The notes under the pieces: generated by a model
Database searches by the model: none
What the model was told of the DNA's origin: nothing
Seen by the model: only the letters and a program-made list of their open reading frames with translations
Source of the DNA: an uncultured Clostridia bacterium
Lineage (GTDB): Bacteria; Bacillota; Clostridia; Oscillospirales; Ruminococcaceae
Assembly (NCBI GenBank): GCA_947625615.1
Contig: CANQPB010000015.1
Span: 1-53,229, forward strand
Length of the DNA stretch: 53,229 bases
Direction of reading: 5' to 3'
In this document: piece by piece, positions 25,245 to 32,400 of the stretch
Layout of the letters: each line of letters starts with the position of its first letter
Position numbering within the stretch: the first letter of the stretch is position 1
Made by a program: the position numbers and the translations under genes

Positions 25245-26012
25245 TTACAGGCTGCGCTGCCTCACTACCTCGTACATGAATATTCCGGCCGCCACCGAAG
25301 CGTTCAGGGAGGTTATCTTTCCTTTCATCGGCAGCTTTAGCATGAAATCGCACTTTTCCGAGACAAGTCTGCCTATCCCGAAACCCTCTGAGCCTATCAC
25401 GAGAGCCACCGGGCCTTTCAGATCCGCCTTGTCGTAGTCGGTGCCCGAGGCGTCGGTGCCGTATATCCAGAGGCCCTGCTGCTTAAGCTCGTCGAGGGTC
25501 TGCGCGATATTCGTCACCCTTGCCACCAAAAGCCAGCTCGCCGCCCCTGCGGAGGTCTTGAAAACTGTGCCGCTCAATGAAGCAGAGCGCCTTTTCGGGA
25601 TTATTATCCCGTGAGCGCCGGCGCATTCGGCGGTTCTGATGATCGCCCCGAGGTTGTGGGGGTCTTCGATCTCATCGCAGACTATTATGAACGGCGGCTC
25701 GTTTTTTTCCTTTGCGGCGTTTAATATGTCGCTCACCGAGGCGTATTCGGCGCATGCGCCGACGGCGACAACTCCCTGGTGCGCCGCCCCGCCCGACATC
25801 TGGTCGAGCTTTTGCTGATCCGTTCTTTTTATGACGGCGCCGCTTTCGGCGGCAAGCTTTGCGATGAGATTCAGCGAGCCGCCCTCGCCCGAGATGTAAA
25901 CGGTGTCGATCGGCTTCTTTGCCTTAAGCGCCTCCAAAACGGGATTCCGCCCGATTATAAGGCCGTCGGGCTCCCGCTCGCGGGAGGTTTTATGAAGGGG
26001 TTTTCTGTCCAT
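25245..26012 (-). CDS. rlmB: 23S rRNA 2'-O-ribose methyltransferase (TrmH/SpoU family, RlmB-like)
   Basis: A 255-residue SPOUT methyltransferase that should modify G2251 of 23S rRNA in the peptidyl-transferase region. It has the N-terminal substrate-binding domain starting LIIGRNPVLEALKAKKPIDTVYI and the knotted SAM-binding domain with DEIEDPHNLGAIIRTAECAGAHGIIIP, VIGSEGFGIGRLV and PMKGKITSLNASVAAGIFMYEV, the three SpoU motifs. Length fits the family. Its promoter region (TATAAT on the minus strand at 26059-26054) lies about 42 bp upstream. It is the first gene of a pair with the ATPase-like protein. Confidence 0.93.
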   Translation of the reverse strand: MDRKPLHKTSREREPDGLIIGRNPVLEALKAKKPIDTVYISGEGGSLNLIAKLAAESGAVIKRTDQQKLDQMSGGAAHQGVVAVGACAEYASVSDILNAAKEKNEPPFIIVCDEIEDPHNLGAIIRTAECAGAHGIIIPKRRSASLSGTVFKTSAGAASWLLVARVTNIAQTLDELKQQGLWIYGTDASGTDYDKADLKGPVALVIGSEGFGIGRLVSEKCDFMLKLPMKGKITSLNASVAAGIFMYEVVRQRSL

Positions 26013-26053
26013 ATCCCTAATCCTTTAAAAGTAAACAAATTTATACGCATATA

Positions 26054-26059
26054 ATTATA
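26054..26059 (-). promoter_or_regulatory. -10 box upstream of rlmB
   Basis: A perfect TATAAT on the minus strand about 42 bp before the start codon. The -35 region (TTTCAA, spacer 16) is poor, so only the -10 element is claimed. Confidence 0.45.
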
Positions 26060-26193
26060 CCACAAATCGGGCGATTTGAAAAGTGTTTTTTTCGGGAATC
26101 ATCGCCAAAATATACCTGCGGTTTTTGGTGAAAAAATAGAAATGCGGAGCGAAAGCGCAAAAATTACGGGGAGTGGAGGGATATTGAGGCTTT

Positions 26194-26467
26194 CTTTTTG
26201 CCTCGCTTCGCTCGGCAAATCGGAGACAACCCCTGCGGGGTTTTCCCCGCGCCCTTTTCCGGGCTGCGCAGTGACGTTTGTCACTGCGTAAGGGGACGCC
26301 CTCTCTTACAGGGCGTCCCCTCTTGCAAAAACAGTCCACCGGACTGTTTTTACAATTCACCCCTTGCGGAGCGCCTGACGTATAAGATTCCGCGACTGCG
26401 GTCGCGGCTCAGGGGCTCCGCCCCCGAGACCCCCGCGGCCTTTTGAAAAAGGCCGGCGAAAACTTTT
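26194..26467 (+). repeat. mosaic palindromic element, copy D
   Basis: Shares with copy A an almost identical core of about 80 bp: the GGGGACGCCCT/AGGGCGTCCCC hairpin followed by the ACAGTCC/GGACTGT stem and CACCCCTTGCGGAGCGC (26290-26373). Its other hairpins differ: CCCCTGCGGGG, CGCAGTGAC/GTCACTGCG near 26267-26288 and CGCGACTGCGGTCGCG. It ends GGCCTTTT/AAAAGGCC then GGCGAAAACTTTT, touching the stop codon of the small minus-strand gene at 26468. Confidence 0.85.
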
Positions 26468-26743
26468 CTAATTGCAATGAAGCATATAAAGCGTCGCCAA
26501 AATCAGCAGCGCCGCAAGCGCGGCGGCAAGGCTCATCGAAAGAACCGCCACCGCAAGCCGCATGTTCCGGCGCTCGGGCGGCTCCTTCGGCTCAATCCCC
26601 GCGACGTATTCCTCGGCGAGGCGCTTTGCCTCGCGGCTTTTAAGCGGGGGCTCCCCCGGGCGCAGGTAAAGCACGGCGCGCTCAAAATAGCCGCTCGCCG
26701 GACTTTTTATCTCGACAATCTTCTTCGTTACTCCCTTAAGCAT
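26468..26743 (-). CDS. small C-terminally anchored membrane protein, unknown function
   Basis: A 91-residue protein: residues 1-60 form a soluble basic/acidic domain (VTKKIVEIKSPASGYFERAVLYLRP followed by a SREAKRLAEEYVAG helix) and residues 64-90 form one membrane helix. The N-terminal pattern resembles short conserved clostridial hypothetical proteins, but no named family could be given. A GAGG site lies about nine bases before the ATG. The stop codon is the edge of repeat copy D, as seen for the PepSY gene and copy A. Confidence 0.65.
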   Translation of the reverse strand: MLKGVTKKIVEIKSPASGYFERAVLYLRPGEPPLKSREAKRLAEEYVAGIEPKEPPERRNMRLAVAVLSMSLAAALAALLILATLYMLHCN

Positions 26744-26765
26744 TTTTCTACCTCAACCGTTATCC

Positions 26766-26789
26766 GCGGCCGCTCGGGCCGCTTTTTTT
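26766..26789 (+). terminator. terminator-like hairpin without an upstream plus-strand gene
   Basis: GCGGCC/GGGCCGC (26766-26782) followed by seven T residues on the plus strand. It lies just upstream of the minus-strand 91-residue gene, and no plus-strand gene precedes it. Confidence 0.4.
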
Positions 26790-26854
26790 ATCAGAGATTA
26801 TGTCCGCCTTAAAGGGGTTGTATACACTCTGTATAGTCAAATATCAACGCTTTT

Positions 26855-26935
26855 GTTGAAAAGTCGGTTGAAACCGTTGAAACTTTTTCAAATCCGCCCT
26901 CAATTCTGTTGAAAATTATGTTGAAATGTTGGAAA
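26855..26935 (+). repeat. cluster of GTTGAAA heptamers
   Basis: Five exact GTTGAAA copies start at 26855, 26867, 26876, 26908 and 26920, with a sixth inexact GTTGGAAA at 26928. Several are about one helical turn apart (12, 9, 12 bp). They lie in gene-free DNA. Confidence 0.6.
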
Positions 26936-27229
26936 ACCCGTGATTTTTCGCTGTCGGGTTTTTAACGGCCGGAAAATTTCGGTTATACCCCGGGTAGACA
27001 TTTTTTTATTCACGCGATTTTCATCTGTCACACGCGTCAACAGAATTTACCAAATTAAAGGAGCCCGAAAAAGAAAGCTTTCCGGGCTGTAAAATAATGT
27101 ATTATGAATTTTGCCCTGGCGGCAAAAGGATTTGCATATGCCCAAGTTTCGGGATTTTTCGGCGGAAAAGTACAATTTTCGGGACGCTTATTCAGAGAAT
27201 GAATAAATTGACGATTGCGCAAATCCGGC
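26936..27229. other. gene-free stretch
   Basis: No gene was recognised. A hairpin AGCCCG/CGGGCT (27062-27088) could end the XRE transcript but lacks a strong T-run. The remaining sequence shows no riboswitch or RNA gene that could be identified. Confidence 0.5.
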
Positions 27230-27242
27230 CTGACCTATCGGG

Positions 27243-27482
27243 TCAGCTTATCAGCTCGTCCGCCGAGACCTCAAAGAAAGCCGCAATTGTTTTCAGCTCG
27301 ATGTCCGTCACAAAGCGCTTTCCCGCCTCGATCCTCTGTATAGCGTTCTTGTCAACGTCCAGACCCATAAGCTGCAGGCCGTCGGCCAGCATTCGCTGGG
27401 ACATCTTTCTTTCGCTTCGCAGCGCCGCCACCCTGCCTCCGCAAAGATTATTCTTTCCCTCGGCCGTTTTGTTTATAAACAT
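27243..27482 (-). CDS. XRE-family helix-turn-helix regulator
   Basis: A 79-residue DNA-binding protein made essentially of one Cro/C1-type helix-turn-helix: VAALRSERKMSQRMLADGLQLMGLDVDKNAIQRIEAGKRFVTDIELKTIAAFF. The ATG at 27482 has a perfect AAGGAGG six bases upstream; a longer in-frame reading to 27572 runs into the 90-bp repeat and is unlikely. It is divergent from the PH-domain membrane protein gene, and the shared intergenic region carries a repeated TTGACATTCAGT motif that it may bind. Confidence 0.85.
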   Translation of the reverse strand: MFINKTAEGKNNLCGGRVAALRSERKMSQRMLADGLQLMGLDVDKNAIQRIEAGKRFVTDIELKTIAAFFEVSADELIS

Positions 27483-27520
27483 ATTTATCCTCCTTGCCCC
27501 GCAAATTAACACGGGAGCGT

Positions 27521-27610
27521 CCGCTCCGCACGCATTGTCAGAAAAATTTAGATATGTCGCCAACGGCGACACCTTAAAACTCTAACTTCTAATTTCTATC
27601 CTCTATCTTC
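27521..27610 (-). repeat. 90-bp dispersed repeat, copy 2
   Basis: On the minus strand it starts GAAGATAGAGG, contains AAGTTAGAGTTT, GTCGCCGTTGGCGAC (a clean palindrome here) and ends ATGCGTGCGG. It aligns end to end with 10828-10917. It begins about 39 bp upstream of the XRE start codon, so it would lie in that gene's leader or promoter region. Confidence 0.75.
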
Positions 27611-27626
27611 TTTAAGGCCACATCTT

Positions 27627-27699
27627 TTGACATTCAGTGCTTGACAATATCAGAATTATATGTTATACTTATGCCACTATTGACATTCAGTAAATGTCA
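27627..27699 (+). promoter_or_regulatory. promoter flanked by repeated operator candidates
   Basis: TTGACA (27641-27646) and TATACT (27664-27669), 17 bp apart, drive the PH-domain gene. An exact 12-base repeat TTGACATTCAGT occurs at 27627-27638 and 27680-27691, just outside each promoter box. The second copy is part of a palindrome TGACAT-7-ATGTCA (27681-27699). This is the layout expected for repression by the adjacent XRE protein. Confidence 0.6.
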
Positions 27700-27725
27700 A
27701 AATAAGCGACATGCGGAGGCAGGAC

Positions 27726-28196
27726 ATGAATAATATAGAAACAAGTTTAAGAGGGGACGAAAATCACATAATTACGGCTAAAGTATCCATGGTGGCGGTA
27801 ATTCCGACTGTTATTCTCGGACTTGTACTGTCTCTGGTTCCCATGTTCGGGTTGATACTTGCCGGTATTATAATTGTTGTTAAGATTATTAAATTAAAAT
27901 CCATTTCCCTTGTTGTTACCAGCAAGAGGATAATGGGGCATTACGGCATTGTGAAGCAAAAAATCATGGACGCGCCGCTTAATAAGGTAAACACCGTTTC
28001 AGTGGAAAAGGGTCTTATGGCCTCACTGTTCAACTACGGCACCGTCTGCGTGTCTACCTCTTCGGGCGAATACAAGTTGAAGAACATATCTTCTCCTGAT
28101 CAGATAAGGGCGGCAATCATGGAACAGGTCGACATTTTTGAAGAGGAAAAGCTGAGAATGCAGGCCGAACAGCTTGCAAGAGCGATTAACAAATAA
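27726..28196 (+). CDS. bacterial PH-domain membrane protein
   Basis: A 156-residue protein with two membrane segments close together (about residues 25-57) followed by a bacterial pleckstrin-homology domain: LVVTSKRIMGHYGIVKQKIMDAPLNKVNTVSVEKGLMASLFNYGTVCVST is the typical YdbS/YdbT-like pattern. The C-terminus is a charged helix. The start at 27726 has GGAGG six bases upstream; an ATG five codons earlier overlaps that site. Such proteins are membrane-associated with unclear roles. It is followed by a strong terminator and is probably controlled by the divergent XRE regulator. Confidence 0.8.
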   Translation: MNNIETSLRGDENHIITAKVSMVAVIPTVILGLVLSLVPMFGLILAGIIIVVKIIKLKSISLVVTSKRIMGHYGIVKQKIMDAPLNKVNTVSVEKGLMASLFNYGTVCVSTSSGEYKLKNISSPDQIRAAIMEQVDIFEEEKLRMQAEQLARAINK

Positions 28197-28223
28197 CGCC
28201 TCGCGGCGGGGCGCAAAAACATG

Positions 28224-28256
28224 CCTCCGGGTGAATTGACCCGGAGGTGATTTTTT
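28224..28256 (+). terminator. terminator of the PH-domain gene
   Basis: A perfect 9-bp stem CCTCCGGGT/ACCCGGAGG (28224-28247), loop GAATTG, followed by GATTTTTTC. Confidence 0.9.
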
Positions 28257-28375
28257 CAGAATCTAATGAAATTTCGGAAAAATCGGGGATTTACCGAAAA
28301 ATCGGCTGCCGAAACCGAGCAGGGACGGCGCCTTACAAAAATACAAATATATCCATAACAATTTTTTTCAAATCA

Positions 28376-28404
28376 TTGACTTTTATAAAAAGTAGTAGTA
28401 TAAT
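28376..28404 (+). promoter_or_regulatory. promoter of the LytTR regulator
   Basis: TTGACT (28376-28381) and TATAAT (28399-28404) with a 17-bp spacer. The leader of about 80 nt includes a GGCC-GAAA-GGGCC hairpin; a GAGGAGGG ribosome site lies before the ATG. Confidence 0.8.
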
Positions 28405-28489
28405 ATCTCTATATTTCAGCCCGCGGCCGAAAGGGCCGGGGACGGCGAAGCCCATGATTTTGAAAGGGAAATGAGAGGAGGGCGAGCCT

Positions 28490-29239
28490 ATGCGTATTGC
28501 TGTTTGCGACGACAATGAGATAGACCGTGAGATAGTCTGCACACTTTTGCAGAGGGTCTTTGAGGAGGACAGCGTTCAGCCTGCCCCCGCGCTTGAGGCT
28601 TACGAAAACGGTCTCGTTCTGTTGGACGACATTCGCGACGGCGACTGGTTCGACATTATTCTGCTTGACATTTACATGCAGGATCATCTCGGCATAGACG
28701 TTGCGCGCAAGCTGAGAGAGGCGCACTATACCGGCGCGATAATCTTTCTCACCGCGTCGTCGGATTTTGCCATCGACGGCTACGACGTCGAGGCGGCGGG
28801 GTACATATTGAAGCCGGCGACGGTCGAGCGGCTTTCCGAGGTGCTCACAAGGGTAATAAGAGCCATCGAGGAGCGCTCCTACCCCGTGAGACGCCGAAAC
28901 GCCATGCACCGCGTGCCGCTTAGGGAAATATTATATATCGAAAGCGTCAATAACAGATGCATTCTGCACCGCCAGAACGGCGAGAGCTATAACATCTATA
29001 AGCGGCTGGACGAAATAGAATCCGAGCTTTCAGACCCGAGATTCCTGCGCTGCTCCCAGAGCTTTATAGTGAATATGGACTATATTATAAAGGCGGACAG
29101 GTCGTTTTACCTCACCACCGGCGATATCGTCCTTATCCGCCAGCGGAGCCTTAAATCTATCCAGCAGGCCTATTACGACTACCTCGCGTCGAACCGCCCG
29201 GAGGGGGCAAAAGTCCCGCTTAAGACCTCAAACAAATGA
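28490..29239 (+). CDS. LytTR-family response regulator
   Basis: A 249-residue regulator of the AgrA/LytR type. The receiver domain (1-125) has the acidic pair in CDDNE, the phosphoacceptor Asp in IILLDIYMQ near residue 60, T/A in FLTASS and Lys in ILKPA. The LytTR DNA-binding domain (about 140-240) shows VPLREILYIESVNNRCILH and FLRCSQSFIVNMDYI. No histidine kinase gene lies nearby. A two-turn direct repeat just after its stop codon suits LytTR binding and stands in front of the giant surface-protein gene, so it is the likely activator of the locus that follows. Confidence 0.92.
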   Translation: MRIAVCDDNEIDREIVCTLLQRVFEEDSVQPAPALEAYENGLVLLDDIRDGDWFDIILLDIYMQDHLGIDVARKLREAHYTGAIIFLTASSDFAIDGYDVEAAGYILKPATVERLSEVLTRVIRAIEERSYPVRRRNAMHRVPLREILYIESVNNRCILHRQNGESYNIYKRLDEIESELSDPRFLRCSQSFIVNMDYIIKADRSFYLTTGDIVLIRQRSLKSIQQAYYDYLASNRPEGAKVPLKTSNK

Positions 29240-29248
29240 TTTTTTGCC

Positions 29249-29278
29249 GAATTCACAATAAAACCTGCGGAATTCACA
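29249..29278 (+). promoter_or_regulatory. candidate LytTR-binding direct repeat
   Basis: GAATTCACA occurs at 29249-29257 and 29270-29278, two exact nonamers separated by 12 bp (21 bp start to start). AgrA-type LytTR proteins bind nine-base direct repeats with a 12-13-bp gap. A -10-like TATTAT (29307-29312) follows 28 bp later, and no -35 box is visible, as expected for an activator-dependent promoter. Confidence 0.6.
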
Positions 29279-29318
29279 AAGTCCGTGAAAAAAAGGAGGG
29301 TTGTGTTATTATATAGAC

Positions 29319-29384
29319 GGACACTCAGACTGACCTATTGTCTGAGCTTTTGTCCTCAGTTGGAAGTACATACCAGGCGGTATG
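29319..29384 (+). promoter_or_regulatory. structured leader of the giant surface-protein gene
   Basis: Two hairpins are visible: a long one with arms GGAC..CTCAGAC and GTCTGAG..GTCC (29319-29354) and CATACC/GGTATG (29369-29384). Neither has a T-run. They could stabilise the long mRNA or control its translation; no known riboswitch was recognised. Confidence 0.45.
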
Positions 29385-29418
29385 AGTAGATTTAATATTT
29401 TTGAGGAGGAATCAGATT

Positions 29419-32400
29419 ATGTCAAAAATGTTGCAGAAACTTTTGGCAGTCGGCTTAGCGTTGGCATTTTTGCTCAGCATGCCCGGCGTGTCGGCGATTG
29501 TTGAAGCAGCGAGCAGCGCGGTGCTTACGGCAGAACAGCTTGAACAAGCTATTATTGCCGACGACGGCGAAATCGATCTCGACGGAGCAAATATTGCCGT
29601 AGAGCGTACGTTAACTATTGAAAACACCGTTACAATTTCAAACGGTACAATTTCGCGCAGCAAGGACGTTAATATTTTCGACGTTAAGGGCAATTTAACG
29701 CTTGAAAATGTGACCTTGCAGGGCAGCGAGAAAGAGAAGGACACCTTTAAAAGATCAGCAGTAAAGATAGAACTTGAAGGTTCCCTTACTATGAATAATT
29801 CTACCATTACAGGATTTTATGCACAGATAGGTGGAGGAATCTACACTAACGGCAAGGCTTATCTTAATAACGGCGCCCATGTAGACGGAAACCATGTTTG
29901 GGCAGACTGGTATAGTAATGAGTACTGCTATGGTGGTGGTATTGCAATTGAAGATGGTGGATTTGTTCAAATGAACGATGGCAGTTCAGTAAGCAACAAT
30001 GAAGCTATTGGCGTTGGCGTATATGCAACTGATGTTCCTATCCTCGGCGGCGGTATTGCCATAAAAGAAGGCGGCGCCTTTACAATGAATGGCGGCGAGG
30101 TAAATTACAACCATGTTGTTAAAGGCGAACGCAATTTTAGCGTAGGCGGCGGTATTTGCATCGGCAGCGATAGCAGACCTAATTTCAAAGATTTAGGCTC
30201 GCCAGATGGAAGTAAAATACAGTTAAATGCGGGAACAATAAAGGGCAATACGGCGCGACGCGCCGGAGGCATTTACGTTCATGCCGGTACAACAATTAAC
30301 GTTTCTCGTTTAGCTGTTGTGAACAATAGTGCTTATACTGGCGGTGGCGTTTGGCTTTGCGGCACTGGCTCAGCTACTTTTTATTCTGACAGCCTTCTCG
30401 CAAACAATAGTGCCGATGGATACGGAAAAGATTTTTATAAAAATGGCTATGATGGCATGTATTCCGTGTCAAGCCTCAACAAGATTGCCCTTTCTCAAAA
30501 TCATAGAGACGGCACTGAAGTTTCTTGGTTTGACGAAGTTTACAAACAATCTATTTCTAATATTCAAGATTATATCGAAGCTTATACCATGATACTTAAG
30601 TGGGGATTTGGAGACGAAAGAAATCCTGAAACTTTTGTATCAGATGAACAGTTAGAAACATGGTTTAATAAGCATGAAGAATTGCTATATCTTTATAACG
30701 ATGCTATGGATAATATACCGTGGTTCTATGATCCAGCCATGGTTGTAACAGGTACTACAACTGATGATGTTGATTTATCGGCATATAAGTTAGTCATATC
30801 AGATAATGTTTCAGAAACAGAAGGCGGCGGAATTGCTTGCAACGGAAATCTGATTGCAGGCGAGAAAACCGGCGACCTGACCGTTAAAAAGGAAGTTGTC
30901 GGTTATGACACCGGCAAGGACTTTAGCTTTAAAGTAACCCTTGATGAAAAGCTCAACGGCGTATTCGGCGACATGACCTTTGTCGACGGCGTCGCGGGAT
31001 TCAATCTTAAGAATGGCGAAAGCTTAACCGCTAAGGAAATCCCCGAGGGAACCGGCTACACCGTTGAAGAAAAAGCCGAGGACGGCTACAATATCGCCTA
31101 CATCGGCAAGGTTGGCGAAGAATCTGTCGGCGAAGACAAGGGCACTATCCAGGCCGGCAAAACCACGGAAGTAACAGTACAGAACACATGGCCGGTAGGC
31201 GATCTGACCGTTAGCAAGGCCGTAAACATCAAAAAGGGCGAGCTAACATTCGGCGATTATATAACTGAAGAAACATTCCACTTTAAAGTTACACTTTCAA
31301 ATAAAGAAATCAACGGCACATTTGGCAATATGGATTTCGAGAACGGTGAAGCGGAGTTTGACCTCAAAAAGGGCGAATCCAAGACCGCCACCGGGCTCCC
31401 CGCGAACACCCACTACACCGTTACCGAGACCGCCAAGGACGGCTACACCTCTAACTATGAGGGCAACACCACCGAGGGCGATATCACGGCGAACGGCAAG
31501 GCAAATGCCTCCTTCGTCAACACCCGCAAGACCGGCAACCTCAGCGTTAAAAAGGTTGTCAGCGCCAAGGATCTTGACAAAGTAAAATCAAAGGCCTTTA
31601 ATTTCACCGTAAAGCTTGATACGCCTCTCACCGACACTTACGGCGACATGACCTTTACCGACGGCGAGGCAAAATTCACGCTTACCCACGAGGAAACCAA
31701 GACCGCTACCGGCCTCCCCACCGGCATTAAATATACCGTTACCGAGGAGCACAGCGAGGGCTACATCACCTCCTACACCTCTATGACCGGCGAGGCCGAC
31801 GAGAACGGCGGCTGGACCGGCGAGATTGCCGAGGGAGTTGCCAAGGTAACCGTAACCAACATTAAAAATGTCGGCGATCTGACGGTTACAAAGGTCGTTG
31901 ACGGCAGCGGAGATTTGAGCAAAGAGTTCAATTTCATCGTAACCCTCAGCGGCACCGCGGAATCCGGCGAACATGGCGAAGGAATTAACGGCCAGTATGG
32001 CGACATGGCCTTTAGCGGCGGCGTTGCTCACTTTGAGCTTAAGAGCGGCGAAAGCAAATCGGCAAACAATCTTCCCATCGGCCTTGAATACACCGTCACC
32101 GAAGCCGAAGCCGATAAGGACGATTACAAGACCTCCTACGCTGTCACCGAGAAATCTGTGGACGAAGGCGAGCCCTCTTTAGGCGTCGAATCCACCCACA
32201 GCGGCAACAGCGGCAAGATCGGCAGAGATTCGAACGGCCGCAAATGCCAGGTGGTTGTTAAAGTCACCAATACCAGACCTTTCGGCAGCCTTTCGATTAG
32301 TAAAGCTATAACAGGCGCTGATTATAAAGATTACAAAGATCAAACTTTCAAATTCAAAGTAACAGGCCCGGGCTTCACCGCGGAGGATCCCCTTATCGCT

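Noticed and set aside
27097-27585. A 162-codon plus-strand frame opposite the XRE gene
   Set aside because: The minus-strand frame has a perfect AAGGAGG and a full helix-turn-helix; the plus frame has neither.
28405-28489. A possible cyclic-di-GMP (GEMM-type) riboswitch in the leader of the LytTR gene
   Set aside because: The GGCC-GAAA-GGGCC hairpin and GGGACGGCGAAGCC recall parts of that motif, but the conserved CACGCACAGGGCAAACC half is missing and the leader is too short.
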